Positions 46,512-59,538 of a stretch of DNA of 64,000 nt are shown here, in pieces (the first letter of the stretch is position 1; each line of letters opens with the position of its first letter). The position numbers and the translations under genes were made by a program. The DNA comes from Bretschneidera sinensis (taxonomy: Eukaryota; Streptophyta; Magnoliopsida; Brassicales; Akaniaceae): positions 65,941,638-66,005,637 of the forward strand of contig CM043699.1 of the NCBI GenBank assembly GCA_023935145.1, in the 5' to 3' direction. The notes under the pieces were generated by a model. The model worked only from the letters and a program-made list of their open reading frames with translations, did no database searches and had not been told where the DNA came from.

Positions 46512-47964
46512 TGCGATGAGAGTCATAAAATGCATCTTAACAGTACTTAATTGTTATCATTTTAGGGTTGATCTAGGTTTTAATTGCACTTTTATACATT
46601 AACAACTCTAAAGTATCATTCTTGGATCATTGATCTATTTCGGTGCATTTTCATGTACTTTAAGCTCAAAAGAGGAGGAAAAGTTACCATTGCTTGAAGT
46701 ACAAAGACTCGAGGCATACTGGAGTGAAGGAATGCTTCCAAAAGGACAAGATGGAGGGCTTAAAAGAGCAACAGCTGCTGCCCGCACTAGAAAGGAGTTT
46801 CACTAAATTGCCAGAATTGCCCGTACAGATCAATCATCTTTGAAAATTAAACTGTATTGATACAAGAAGAACCAGAAGATGAGCCATATATTCTTAGAAA
46901 GATCCGGAAGTCTATTTTCTGGAGAATTTTATGGTTCATTAAAAGGATTTTTCTAGAGAAAGTTATGGCAGTTTAAGTAGACAAAGGTCAGGCTATGCGG
47001 GATTTCAGCGTGATTTTGGGCTTAAATCCCACATCCCACATTGGTTGGAAAACACATTTCTATATCCCACATCCCACATTGGATTGGAAACACATTGCAC
47101 TCGTGGTATTTCCCTATAAAAGGCCTACTCCACTTCAGCTTTGAGGCATCGATCAGAGCTCATCTGAAATCATCAGAGAGTAACTCCAGAGGGCCTTTAG
47201 GAGGAATCTGAAAGTATAAATCTAGAGGCAAGTTGAGGATGATTGTTGAGAGGCTGGAGGCAACTCAAGGAAGCATGAGCCCCATGGCTGGCTAGTCTCC
47301 AAGGAAGTCGAAGGGATGAATCCCTAGGTGTAGTTGTTCTTATTTTTCTTTATTTGATTCGGTTGTAGTGGAATTACTTTCGTTAAACATTGTTATGTTT
47401 TATTCTTAATTTAATTAGTAGATTTATTATTACTCCGGTGATTGCATGCTTCTTTTCCATATAAGTTTAGTCATGCTTTTCTTATGTATACCTGTTTGGG
47501 TGTGATTGAGTCCGGTAGATCTATTTTATAGATTTTTCCATTGCTGCGGTATTGTCGTTTAGATATATCATCGTCTCTTGATAATTTATAAGTTAGGTCA
47601 TGTGTGCTAGAAACTAAAGAAGATTTCATAACAATTACATTAGGGTTTATAAATGCACTTTAATTGAATATTTGCTGATTACCTGTTTGGGATGTGAAAC
47701 TTGCAATCGAGATAAAAACAACTGTATCAAGTTAGGATTAGAGCAACGAACCTAGGGAGGATTTCTGGAACCTTGTCGTTTCTTTATTTTATTATTCAAT
47801 CATTCACACAATTTTCATAAACTAAACAATTCAGATTCTTTTAATCAATCTTTTATTGTTTGTGTTCAAGTTTACACGTTCTTTTGTAATTAACTTGTTT
47901 CCCTGTGGAATCGACACCCCAAAGCTGTACTACAAATAACCGCGTTATACTTTGGGCGTAATCA
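46512..47964 (+). repeat. 5' LTR of element I
   Basis: TGCGATGAGAG to GGCGTAATCA. CCTATAAAAGGC near 47112 is the likely TATA box, preceded by repeated ATCCCACATCCCACATTGG units (47015-47095). Part of U3 matches solo LTR H1 in reverse. CCCTGTGGAATCGAC near 47901 is the conserved U5 block. Confidence 0.9.
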
Positions 47965-47969
47965 AATTT

Positions 47970-47987
47970 TGGCGCCGTTGCTGGGGA
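47970..47987 (+). other. Primer binding site of element I (tRNA-Asp)
   Basis: TGGCGCCGTTGCTGGGGA, one mismatch from the plant tRNA-Asp complement, six bases after the LTR. Confidence 0.9.
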
Positions 47988-48179
47988 AACGCGCTTAAGT
48001 ACAAAGAAGATTGTCAACTTTTGACATGACGGTAGAAGAACTGTAAATAGTTTTTCTTTTCAGTAGTTTGTAAAGGCAGTAATTTCATTCTCTCTTTTAG
48101 CTTGCTGAATTAATTTTATTTTATTTTATCTTATTCTTTCTTTTTATAGTAATTTTTTTTAATTATTTTGTTACCTTGA

Positions 48180-49868
48180 ATGCAAAGACATAGAGATGCT
48201 TGTAGGCCTATGCTAGAGTTAGAATTCAATTCATTTCTAAATCCTTTATTTGACAATCCATCTAGTCCCAAAGAAATGAGTGAACATGAATATCAACCCC
48301 CTAGGACCCTTCAGGATTACCTCAACCCTACACGCACAGCCACACCATCATGCATAATATTTCCAGGAAATACTCGTCCATTAGAGTTTAAAACAGGGAT
48401 GATACATTTACTCCCTTCATTTCATGGCTTGGATAATGAAAACCCATATGTGCACATTAGAGAGTTTGAGGAAGTAGTCGTGACTTTTCATAGTCAAGAC
48501 GAAACCGATGACATTGTGAGGCTTAAGTTCTTTCCTTTCGCTTTGAAGGATAGAGCTAAGAGTTGGCTATACTCACTTAGACCACGATCTATTGGGTCAT
48601 GGACTGAGATGACTCAGATTTTTTTTAATAAATAATTTCCCCAACATAAGACCAATGCATTAAAAAGGCAAATCTCCACCTTTTCACAAAAGGACAGCTA
48701 GACTTTGTATCAGTCTTGGGAGAGATTTAAAGATTTATTGAGTATGTGCCCTCACCTTGGGTATGAGAGTTGGCACTTAGTGAGCTATTTTTATGAGGGA
48801 CTTACATATAGAGAGTGCCAATTTGTAGAGAGGATGTGTAATGGTGAGTTTTTAGAGAAAGATCCTGATGAGGCCATAGAGTACCTCAATGAGCTTGCTG
48901 AAAAAGCTCACACTTGGACTGGACCTAGTGCTACTGAAAGCACAAATAGGTCATGACCTATAGCGCACCCAAATGGTGGTGGAATTTACCATCTTAGGGA
49001 AGAGGATAACCTTAGAGCCAAGGTCGAGATGCTCACAAGGGAGCTCGATGAGTTAAAGACTAAAAGCTTAAAGCCAACACACATAGCTAATAATGCAAAA
49101 TCTTTTGAACCATGTTTTGTGTGTGGTGGGTAGATCATCTCGCCCAAGAGTGTCCCACATTTGTTAAGATGAGAGGGATGTATAAGGAACAATGTAATGC
49201 CTTAGGCATGTACAAGAAGCTTTTGACACCCTTCTCTGATACTTATAATCTGGGATGGCGAAATCACCCCAATTTCAGTTGGAAGTCTAAAAACCCGCAG
49301 CTTGCACAAACCCCTGCACCATATCATGCACCTGTGTCTTCTAGGAGTTCTTTAGAAGACACTTTACATGCTTTTATTGAGGCACAGGGTAAGACTAATA
49401 AAAGACTTGAATCGTTAATTGTGCAGGTTGTTGAAGAACATAAAGAGATAAAGAGCCAAATGTCCAAGTTGATGAGCTACTTGAGTGTGACTGAGTGAGG
49501 TAAGTTCCCTTCTCAAGCTCAGTCCACACCCCATGGTCAGCACCTAGCACAAAAGAATTTGAAGGAGGTGAATGCCATTAAGACACTGAGAGGTAAGTCA
49601 TTACATATCCCAACAACGAAAAAATCAGAGGATGTGGATGAAAGCCATCAAACACAAGCACACATGATTGACTCATTCATAAAAAAGGTCTAGCACCTTA
49701 ATCCATTTGAGTCCACCCTCATCCATGGCTTCACCAAAGCACACATCGAGCCAGAATTTGTGGATGTTACTGATGACATCCTTGAGGCCCCCCAAAAGCA
49801 TAAAAGCACCAAATTTTGCAATGAAGCAGTGGCGGATGCATTCAACCTATGTTTTTCAAGGAGGGAAT
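48180..49868 (+). pseudogene. gag: Element I gag, lightly broken
   Basis: ATG 48180 opens MQRHRDACRPMLELEFNSFL. The Gag core PYVHIREFEEVV, LKFFPFALKDRAKSWLYSL runs to a stop at 48636, and the same frame continues through YQSWERFKDLLSMCPHLGYE and FYEGLTYREC to 48956. After a further stop and a one-base loss near 49127 the zinc knuckle reads CFVC...DHLAQEC, then frame 49112-49498 (MRGMYKEQCNALGMYKKLL) and, past one stop, on to 49868. The Gag core and knuckle are Athila-like. Few lesions compared with neighbours. Confidence 0.85.
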
Positions 49869-49897
49869 AAGAGCGTTTGGCTGAAGACATAAAACTT

Positions 49898-49919
49898 AGC
49901 GCTTATGGGAGGCAGCCCA
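49898..49919 (+). other. Conserved post-pol hairpin block of element I
   Basis: AGCGCTTA then TGGGAGGCAGCCCA, 30 bp past the last gag-frame codon. It is the counterpart of 7511-7536 in element A, where it follows pol. Confidence 0.7.
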
Positions 49920-51492
49920 CAACGTATCCTTTTATTTTTATTATTTTTCATATTTCTTTTTTCTCTTGTTTATTATTATTATCTTGCTGTTTTCCAGTTT
50001 TACTTTCGCATTTCTTTTTCAGGGACAAAAATACAAAGCAGTTCAAATGGTGGAGCACAATTTTCAGCTTCTGTGCACCTTGTCTACAAAGGGAGTTTCC
50101 TTTACTCTTTCTTTTACATTGAAGTCAATGCAATTTTTAAGTTAGGGGTGGAGGAAACGCATCTCTTTGTTTCCATTTTCTTTATTTCCATACATTTTTC
50201 TTTTTCCATTGAACTGCTTGGTGTCATTTTCCCTCTCTTTTTGTTTTAAGAATGCTTTGTGGTTGCCTTGGAGTTTATTCACATGTCAATGATATAAACT
50301 TAATTGATATAGCAGATAGCATTTAGAAGGAGTTAAATTTAGTTTCGGTTTGAAATTAATTTAAATATCAATCTTCATTTGGTTTGAGACTCTAGTTGTG
50401 GTAAGATTGTATGATTAGTCTATAACATCTAGAGAAATTTTATGTGATTATTTTATGAATATTTTTGCTATCTCGACAAGCTCTAGAACTTACTTGATAA
50501 TCACTTGAGGCGAATTCCTAGAATGCACACTACTTAGGATATGATATAGGCCATTTTTGAACCGTTTGATCCTTTCAGACCTACCATTGCTATATTTATC
50601 ACTAGTCACCTATTTGAGCCTAGTTTCTTTCGATAAACCATTTACTTACCTTTATGAGCCTAAAAATATTTTTATCCTTACCTTTCTTTTAAAACAACTT
50701 AGTTATACACATGTTGTGAGAAGCACTTAAAAGGAATAAGGGTGAAAATATGAAAAAATATCACTACTGCAACCCAAGTACATTAAAGGAGATAAGTTGG
50801 GGATTGTGGAAAAGAAAAGAAAAGAAAAATGAAAAAGAAGGTGAATGGTTATGTGCCAAAAAAAATAGAATTATGGCAAAGAAATAAGAAAGAAAGAAAA
50901 TAAAAAAATGGTGATTTGTTGAAAGAAATGCTCGAAAAATGGTTGAAAGAGTTGGGTGTTGAAGTAAGGTTATCTAGTGCTTAAAGAGTTGTGTTCAAAA
51001 CTAAGAGATTAAGTTCTTCGACTTATTGAATCCTTCCTGTTCTTTCTTAACCTTTACCTTAGCCTAACGTTACAAGCTTATTAAAGACCTTTTGATCCAA
51101 TGTAGTGTGATTTTTCTACAATAGTGGAGAGTGATTTGAAAAGTGAGCCTATGGAGCTTGTTTTTGTGATTGATATCACGCAATTTATTATGTTTTTAGA
51201 GGCCAAGACTTGTATTCATGAATGTTATGCATAAAATCATCCGGGTGTTCGGATTAATGGTTTTGTGGTAAGATGGATGTTAAGAGTCAATAACGATTTT
51301 AAGATTGATGTTTGGATTACTTTTGGACTTAGGTGAAATTTAATGATTCTATGTGCCATATATTATGTGCAATTTTTGAGACAAAAACTGAATTACTCTT
51401 GCTTCAATGCTAGCATTGCTTTACTTTGTTTTTAACTCCTACCATAGAATTCATCTCTTGTTTTCGCTTCAATTGCTAGGGACTAGCAATAA
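49920..51492 (+). other. Non-coding tail of element I
   Basis: T-rich then A-rich DNA without a convincing protein. An A/G-rich stretch (50810-50920) is low complexity. This corresponds to the post-pol spacer of full-length Athila elements. Confidence 0.6.
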
Positions 51493-51505
51493 GCTAGTTA
51501 GGGGT
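51493..51505 (+). other. Polypurine tract of element I
   Basis: GCTAGTTAGGGGT touches the 3' LTR start TGTGATGAGAG. The purine run is short. Confidence 0.6.
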
Positions 51506-52960
51506 TGTGATGAGAGTTATAAAATGCATCTTAACAGTACTTAATTGTTATCATTTTAGGGTTGATTTAGGTTTTAATTGCACTTTTATACGTTAACAAC
51601 TCTAAAGTATCATTCTTGGATCATTGATCTATTTCAGTGCATTTCCAGGTACTTTAAGCTCAAAAGAAGAGGAAAAGTTATCATTGCTTGAAGCACAAAG
51701 ACTTGAGGTATTCTAGAGTGAAGGAATGCTTCCGAAAGGACAAGATGGAGGGCTTAAAAGAGCAACAGCTGCTGCTCGTACTAGAAAGGAGTTTCACTAA
51801 ATTGCCAGAATTGCCCATACAAATCCATCATCTTTGAAAATTAAACTGTATTGATACAAGAAGAACCAGGAGATGAGCCATATATGCTTAGAAATATCCG
51901 GAAGTCTATTTTCGGGAGAATTTTATGGTTCATCAAAAGGATTTTTCTAGAGAAAGTTATGGCAGTTTAAGTAGACAAAGGTCAGGCTGTGCGGGCTGTG
52001 CGGGATTTCAGCGTGATTTTGGGCTTAAATCCCACATCCCACATTGGTTGGAAAACACATTTCTATATCCCACATCGGATTGGAAACACATTGCACTCAT
52101 GGTATTTCCCTATAAAAGGCCTACTTCACTTCAACTTTGAGGCATCGATCGGAGCTCATCTGAAATCATCAGAGAGTGACTCCAGAGGGCCTTTAGGAGG
52201 AATCCGAAAGTATAAATTTGGAGGCAGGTTGAGGATGATCGTTGAGAGGCCGGAGGCAACTCAAGGAAGCATGAGCCCCATGGTTGACTAGTCTCCAAGA
52301 AAGGCGAAGGGATGAATCCCTAGGTGTAGTTGTTCTTATTTTTTTTTATTTGATTTGGTTGTAGTGGAATTATTTTCGTTAAACATTGTTATGTTTTATT
52401 CTTAATTTAATTAGTAGATATATTATTACTCCGATGATTGCATGCTTCTTTTCCATATAAGTTCAGTCATGCTTTTCTTATGTGTACCTGTTTGGGTGTG
52501 ATTGAGTCCGGTAGATCTATTTTATAGATTTTTCCATTGCTGCGGTATTGTCGTTTAGATATATCGTCGTCTCTTGATAATTTATAAGTTAGGTCATGTG
52601 TGCTAGAAAGTAAAGAAGATTTCATAACAATTACATTAGGGTTTATAAATGCGTTTTAATTTAATATTTGCCGATTGCCTGTTTGGGATGTGAAACTTGC
52701 AATCGAGATAAAAACAACTTAATCAAGTTAGGATTAGAGCAACGAACCTATGGAGGATTTCTGGAACCTTGTCGTTTCTTTATTTTATTATTCAATCATT
52801 CACACAATTTTCATAAACTAAACAATTCAGATTCTTTTAATCAATCTTTTATTGTTTGTGTTCAAGTTTACACATTCTTTTGTAATTAACTTATTTTCTT
52901 GTGGAATCGACACCCCAAAGCTATACTACAAATAACCGCGTTATACTTTGGGCGTAATCA
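51506..52960 (+). repeat. 3' LTR of element I
   Basis: Collinear with 46512-47964 and ends GGCGTAATCA. Starts TGTGATGAGAGTTA where the 5' copy has TGCGATGAGAGTCA. Confidence 0.9.
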
Positions 52961-53276
52961 GGTTCAAGGGTATTGTAATTGGAATTTTCTTGGGGAAAAT
53001 TCCAGGGAAATACTTAGTTCTTATCTCTTTCTTTTCTCTTCTTTCATGTATTAAGAACAAGAGGGTTCTTGAGGAGGCGTTGCTGTAATTATAAGAACTC
53101 CATTGATTTAGTGCAGAGAGCTCGGAGGAGCTCATGGGGACATAGACATTTGCCGAACCTCGATAACAATTGCTTGTGTTCTTTCTTTGATTGGTCTGAT
53201 TGTTGTTTATTACAAGTCATTCTAGACTTGGGTGTTTGAAGGTCACCACTTGGGATTCCTAAGGTGATTTTCAACA
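52961..53276 (+). repeat. 3' LTR of copia C, right part
   Basis: Continues the 5' LTR match from GGTTCAAGGG to TTTTCAACA, followed by AAAAC. Confidence 0.88.
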
Positions 53277-54242
53277 AAAACTTTCTTTTTATCATGTATA
53301 TATCAAATCGTCTCTAATCAATATATTGTTCATTAATTTATATCATCATTTATCCCTTAAAGGATGTAATTTCACTAATTACAAATCAATATATATATAT
53401 ATATATATATATAATTCGTTTCAATCATATTATAAATCATGCATCTACTAAATCATCATATTTATGCTTATTAGATATATTTCATCTAATCAACATTTTT
53501 ATAATGTATATTTAATAACCATGTCATATTTTCATTCATTTCAATTTTTATTTATATTTCAAGTTTGTCTCGCTTACTAATAGCAAATTTCAACTCATCA
53601 TGTAGCACTTAAAACTATTCGTGGATCACTTCCTTTCCTTTCCTACCATTCTCAGCAATTACACCATATTGCTGCTCACCACCGCCTAACCATGAAATTC
53701 TTATCAATCTTACTATCCTATAGCTTAATTCAAAAAATATAATTATTTAATTATTTACTTAGATATATAATTGCAATAATTTTTGTAATTGAAGTTATAT
53801 CAAAATATATGAAACAAACAGTTCTTTAGTTAAATGTTTCTCTGTAACATAAAATTCCAATATGAGTCTTATTGAAAACTTATCCCAATTCAGATAAAAA
53901 TCTTGATATTAAAATTGAATTACTATAATTATCTCTAATATTTTTGGAGAATTTCTGTATAAATTTTTGCCATAGATTTAAATATATTATTATTATATGA
54001 TTTTATTAAAAATATCAATTGCCATTGATTATCTTCATGTGAACATGGTAAAGCTCCATGTTCTTCTTATTGTTTCCTTTTTTATTTTTTAAATATAAAT
54101 TATTATTATATTAAAAATATCAATTGTAATTGATTATGTTCACGTGACCATGGTAAGGTTCCATGTTCTTTGTTGTTTCATTCTTCTTCTTCCTTTTTAT
54201 TAATTAATTACAAAATTATTAAATTACCCTTAAAGCTTTACA
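53277..54242 (-). repeat. Chromovirus LTR remnant F, right part
   Basis: Reverse-oriented match to the first part of the D 3' LTR. On the minus strand it starts TGTAAAGCTTTAAGGGTAA, like TGTAATACCC...AAAGTAAGGGTAA. It includes the CGTGGATCAC and ATTCTCAGCAATT blocks shared with 34920-34980. A TA microsatellite lies at 53391-53412. Confidence 0.68.
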
Positions 54243-54960
54243 TATAATAGGAGGGGTACTTCTTGCCTCGGAGAGACCAAAACTGGCAAATTCTTCGGAT
54301 GCTCTTTCATCTTATCAAAATCACTTTGGCACTGTTCATTCCAAACCACTGGCAGATCTTTTTTTAGGAACTTAAACAGAGGTTCACAAGTGTGGGTGAG
54401 CTTGGATATAAACCTACTAATGTATTGGATTCAGTCAAGAAATCCTCTGACTTCCTTTTCTATCTTAGGCACTGGCATGTCTAGAATGGCTGAAAACTTC
54501 TTTGTATCTACCTTAATACCTTTTTAATTGACCATGAAGCCTAACAAATTTCCTGTGGTGACTCCGAACATACACTTTTGAGGGTTCAATATGAGATTTT
54601 ATGTTTGAATCCTTTCAAATAACTTTCGAAGAGCTTTGCAATGACTTTCTCGAGTTTCAGACTTTAAGATCATGTCATCAACATATGCTTTCACTTCCTT
54701 GTGGATCATGTCATGTAATAGAATGGTAGCCATTCTTTAATAAGTTGCTCACACGTTTTTAATTCCAAAAAGGTATCACTGTATAACAAAACATGCTGCA
54801 CTATGTAGTAAAGGTGGTCTTTCTCTATCCTCGGGTGCCATGAGGATCTGATTGTATCCAAAGTAATCATCCATAATAGATAAGAATTTGTGACCAATAA
54901 TGTTATCTACCAAAGTGTCAATATGCGGCAAAGGGTGTGGGGTATAGATCTTTCACCGCC
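54243..54960 (-). pseudogene. pol: Tat/Ogre-like Ty3 RT and RNase H fragment
   Basis: The minus strand reads PHPLPHIDTLVDNIIGHKFL, SIMDDYFGYNQILMAPEDRE, then HKEVKAYVDDMILKSETRES with an intact YVDD, then GNLLGFMVN, GIKVDTKKFSAILDMPVP, FISKLTHTCEPLFKFLKKD and WNEQCQSDFDKMKE at the RNase H start. Several stops interrupt it. LTRs, gag and integrase are absent, so it is an isolated relic. Wording differs from A, so it is a different lineage. Confidence 0.78.
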
Positions 54961-55702
54961 TTGATTCATCTCACGAGGAAAAAATAAAATTAAGAATGAG
55001 AATGACCATTGTGGGACATCTGAGGGTCCAAATTGACGAGTTAATCCGATTGGTAAACTCAATGCAATCTGAGAGGCTACCGAGGGACATTCCGACAAGG
55101 ATCATTGCATGTAGTTGCCACTTAGTTTTCCAAGGAGCTATGAACCTTAAGCCACTTGTTATATATAATCGAGACTCAGGTTTAGGAGTTAGGGTATGTG
55201 ATGGAAAGGTCTAAAGAGCACCCCATCGACACCACCTACACATTAAGGATCTAGCATCTACTCTTGTCCTTTAAAAGAGACTTTGGTTAATTTTTTTAAT
55301 ACTATAAATATTCTTTATTTCAATGAACATAAAAAAAAAAATTTTAAACATGCATATATATGATGAAAAAGATATATTAGCAAGTAATCAAAGCATAATA
55401 TCCATATGAAATCAAATCAACCCATTATTCAAGCAAAGCATAACATGTGAGCATTCCAGACGCATAAACAAAGAGACATAAGATAGATATCCATGTTACC
55501 CTAATCATATAGTGATCATCATAAAAATTGCAAATACTCAAAACATGTAATTTCAACATACAAAACATCATACATGGATGAGAATCAAACAAAGTCATCA
55601 TGGCACACATATTTTAGAAAATAGATATAAAGTTGGTTTAATTCGATTCATCCATTTACTTTACTTTTCATTGTGTTTTTAGTGTTTAAACATGTTTATT
55701 TA
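54961..55702. other. Unassigned AT-rich stretch
   Basis: No gene or known element is recognised. A short plus-strand open frame at 54996-55214 has no recognisable domain. GGAAAGGTCTAAAGAGCACC near 55204 weakly recalls U5 ends of Tat/Ogre LTRs. The rest is AT-rich without repeats. Confidence 0.4.
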
Positions 55703-56429
55703 TATAACGACCCATCCTCGGGTGAGTCCTACCTGAAGAGCTATCATCACCTTTCAGCTACAAGTACCTGACCTATATATAGACATTCAAAATTTACAAT
55801 ACAAACAAAAAACTTTTCTCAACATCATAATTTATAAAAATACAAGTCTCCACATATAAGACACTTTTTGATACAACAACCTAAAACTTGAGATTTTATA
55901 AAGTACATAAATTCAAAGAAAATTTCCCAAGTACAAACAACTAGAATATTTCTATCAAAAGTAAACCCAAACCAAACTTAGACTCCGAAGAGACCCAAGA
56001 GATGAGGATATTGTGGACGAGGAATCCTTTTAACTAGACCACAAGTTTTTCGGAGCTAACTTGAAAAGTTAGTGAAATAGGGAGGGGTGAGCTATAAAGC
56101 TCAGTGAGATATTATCTTACTAGAAGTAGTAGTATTAGGATTTAAATTCTTTATTTTTCAAATCTTATCATAAAAGAAATCATATTTTTATTTTTAAGTA
56201 TAGTCAGTTATAAGAAGACTTTGAATTTTTCTTCTAGTTTTTTTTTCTCATTTTCTTATCATAAAAAGAATAATTGTCATTACAACGATTATTAAATCTC
56301 TAAATCTATAATCTTTTCATAAATAACGTAAGATTAACCTTTGGAACAACATTAACCATGATACTTTTCAATTCATAAAGATCAAAGATGCCATTCACTA
56401 GTCCAAGCACATCACATTTTCCACCATAG

Positions 56430-56830
56430 GTCAATCATAACATACGCCTTTCATGGGCCAATAACAACATATGCCCCTCATGGGCCAATCACAACATATG
56501 CCCCTCATGGGATAATTCCAACAACAAAATCATTATCCATGAAATGATATGGAATGTAATGCAATGAAATGAATGCTCAATGCATTAGCTCATCATGTAT
56601 CATTGCCCCTCATTGGGCTAATCTCATATAATAATGAGGATGTATCCTCATGTAATGGTACACTTTCTGAATAGCATATCTCATTTAAACCACTTTGGAT
56701 CCCCTATACCCGCTCTTGGTGGGGTCATACATATCTAAACACCTTCAGTACCCTTATCCCTTATCGATAGGGACCTACATTTCCAAACACCTTCGATACC
56801 CTTATCCCTTACATATAGGGACCTACTGGT
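56430..56830 (-). repeat. Short tandem repeats in LTR E2
   Basis: Three units of about 31 bp with CATATGCCCCTCATGGGCC (56440-56515), and two units of about 60 bp with CACCTTC.GTACCCTTATCCC (56735-56825). E1 and E3 have related but shorter versions. Confidence 0.65.
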
Positions 56831-57178
56831 GTCACCCATCACTCTCTCTCATTAACAAATTGTCAAATGATATAATATCATACGAATGCAATTCATGATG
56901 CAATGCTTTGAAATCGAAATATCCATCATCTAATCACATTACAAATTCATAACTATCTATCAAGCAATTCTCACTTCAATTAGAAACTCTACAATTTCAA
57001 GCATAAAATTTACCAATCAAACACACCTTCACAACTTATCAAAGGTAAAACACATCAAGACTTATTTACTCTTGTTTTCTTATACTTCATTACTCAACTT
57101 TATGCCTTTTGTATTTCTCTTAATTCTTCACTTAAGATAATCATAACATAATCTTTCTTCAATGTACAACCACATATT

Positions 57179-57201
57179 ATATATATATATATATATATAT
57201 A
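57179..57201. repeat. TA microsatellite in LTR E2
   Basis: A run of TATATATA of about 22 bp. Confidence 0.85.
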
Positions 57202-58711
57202 AACCAACATTTATTAATGTTTTTCATACTCTTTTATATTTGTACACTTTCAACTTTTCGTTTTTCATTGTATAGTTCACTACACTTACTAAAAGTAAGG
57301 TGATACTCATCTCTCGAACCGACTTCTAGTCTTAAGATATCTTCTAGTCTCTAAAATGATCCTCCACTACACTTAATGGATATAACAATTAACAAATCAC
57401 CTAAGAAGTACACACACATAAATATAAAAATCATCCAAGTCATTGCTTGCATAGAGGAAAAGAACTAGACTTTTGAATTTTTAACAAAACTTTATTTTTG
57501 TTTAAATACTTTTCACAAATTTTACTTTTAGAGATTTAGATGAAAAAGAGTAGTCTCTTTAACACCATAAAGTTCAGGTTTTTATCCCAAGAATCTCATT
57601 AATTTGTTTTGAAAAGGCTCAGGGTTAAAAAGGTATGAAAAATTACAGTTTTTGTGCGAAAACAAAGTCCCACGATTGACTATCAAACTGGATAGTCAAC
57701 TGTTCAAGTTCCAAAAAGTTCAGACAATTTGGATAGTCGACTATATAACTTGGACAGTCGACTGCCCTCACGATCTAAGCTTTTTGCCCAGATGACGGTT
57801 GATTGTTTGTTCAACATAAACGATTGTACATTTGATTTTTTTCTCCAAAACTCCTTTGATTCATCATGAAACTCTTAAATCTTTTGAAAACAAGCTTTTG
57901 AGAGTTAAACATTAAATCTTTACATTTCCCATAAGAGAAATCAAACTCAAAATGATCAAATCAACATATTTGGTCAAAAACCCATTTTTTTCAAACTTTT
58001 CTCAAGAACACTTGGATTTTCAAAATCCTAACTTAAAATCTTAACTAATTAAACATGCAAGATTAAACAAGAAGAAGCAAGGAAAACAAATTTACCTTAA
58101 ACTTTGCCAAAAACTTCCATTTTCTTTTCTTTTTCTCTTCTCCTTCTTCCTCTCTTTCTCTTTCTCTTGTCTTCTTCTCCCTTTCTACCCTCTCTATCAT
58201 TTTCTCTCTTTCTCTAGAAGGATCCAACACATGCTAGTCCTTCTCTTCCCTCTCATATATTTATAGACAAAGTTTTTTTTATTATAGAATTACTCTTCAA
58301 CTTACACTTTTTATTTTTCACCACAAGGCTGTATAAATCACAAAACTATACTTCCACTTTATAACTCTTTCATCACTTGCCCAAACATTTTGTAAAACTT
58401 CAAAAGCTCCCCAAACACAAGTTCTTATTATTAATTTTTCTTTATTTACTTGTTCCCAAGCTCTACACAACCAAGTACGAATTATTTATTACTCAAAATT
58501 GAACAGGTACACACTTTCATGCCTTACAATGTAAACTCTGAAATTAAAATATTCCAATTTAAAATAATAGACTCTAAAATTCTACCCCACTAATAAAATT
58601 TTCTTCCCCCAAAATTTCCTAGATCTGGGTTTCACAAAATAATAGGGATTAGCACTTTTCCAAGTCTAATTCACATCCTCGAATATCCTAACCACATTCT
58701 TCAAATCCTTT

Positions 58712-59538
58712 TGTTGAAAATCACCTTGACAAGATGCCCAGGTAGAGATCTTCCAAACACCCAAGTCTTGAATGATTTGTAGAAAGAATTTCAGCAATCG
58801 AACACAAGAACAGAAAACCAAAGAAAGAAAGAAGACAAGTAATTTGTTGTCGAGGTTCGGCAATGTGCCTACGTCCCCGTGAGTTCCTCCGAACTCTCTG
58901 CACTATCTCAATGGTTCTTACAAAGTTACAGCAATCCCCTTCAAGAATCCAAGTTCTTGAAGAACCAAGAAGAGAACGAGAAAGTGATAGACCTATTACA
59001 ATGCTTTCCATCAATTCTCTACTAACCTCTCTTCTTTACAACCAGCCTCACTACAAGAGTCCCTCTTGTGTTTATGTCTCTCACACAATTCTCTCTTGTG
59101 TTTACAATGATCTCACAATGTCACAACCTGTGTGGTTCTCTCACACACCTTTTCCACCACTTGAAATGAGGCTAAGAAACCCTTTTTATAGCCTCTTAAT
59201 TCTTGGACATTCTTGTGAGTCATTATCCTCCCTTTGATCATGTTCTTCCTTTAATCTCAGCCCTACATCACTATCCAAGTGATGCTATGCATTTTGGTGT
59301 GGTGCTGTGTGTTGCGGCGTGACCTGATGCTGCAGCCTCCTGATGCTGTGTGCACACCTCCTGCCTATGGGCAGAAACTTCCACAGTAGTGTGCCTGACC
59401 TTCCCATGCTCAAAACTTAAGCACACACTTGTGTGCAACCTTCTAACTTGCTGAAATTTCATACTCCACCTTTGATTTGGACTTTAACCAAATTTAGACC
59501 ATGTTTGGATATGTTTGAAACTTAGACAAATAACAACA
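58712..59538 (-). repeat. Solo LTR K, copia B/C family
   Basis: TGTTGAAAATCACC to AATAACAACA with perfect CCTTT flanks (58707-58711 and 59539-59543). It shares the CTTCCAAACACCCAAGTCT block with B and C. No interior remains. Confidence 0.92.

Larger units (their letters stand above)
46512..52960 (+). mobile_element. Element I: Athila-like element with gag only
   Basis: LTRs 46512-47964 and 51506-52960, a tRNA-Asp primer site, one gag and no trace of protease, RT or integrase in the 3.5 kb interior. The gag-only layout matches terminal-repeat retrotransposons with a gag domain, which need enzymes from a partner. It sits in the C 3' LTR; the left flank GGGGT and right flank GGTTC share three bases, so the duplication is imperfect. 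LTRs differ mainly by transitions. Confidence 0.88.
41152..53276 (+). mobile_element. Element C: Tork-like Ty1/copia, same family as B
   Basis: The 5' LTR (41152-41924), primer site, gag, pol and 3' LTR (45959-46511 plus 52961-53276) are complete in outline. AAAAC flanks both ends (41147-41151 and 53277-53281). The 3' LTR is split by I. Like B it lacks the RT core. Gag and pol carry stops and frameshifts. Confidence 0.92.
55703..58578 (-). repeat. LTR E2, 3' LTR of a family E element
   Basis: Runs TATAACGACCCATCC (decayed TGTAATGACCC) to AGACTCTAAA. Directly beyond, the minus strand reads TTAGTGGGGTAGAAT, a purine tract like that of D, so this is a 3' LTR in minus orientation. It has a CAGTCGACTG-type cluster (57669-57830), a CT-rich tract (58110-58220), a TATA-like TATAAATAT (58255-58265) and tandem repeats. 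Confidence 0.82.

Noticed and set aside
54996..55214. Plus-strand open frame of 72 codons in the unassigned stretch
   Set aside because: No recognisable domain, no homologous copy in the window, and a length expected by chance.
55150..55240. Tat/Ogre LTR end
   Set aside because: Only one short block looks similar and no LTR boundary or second copy is present.
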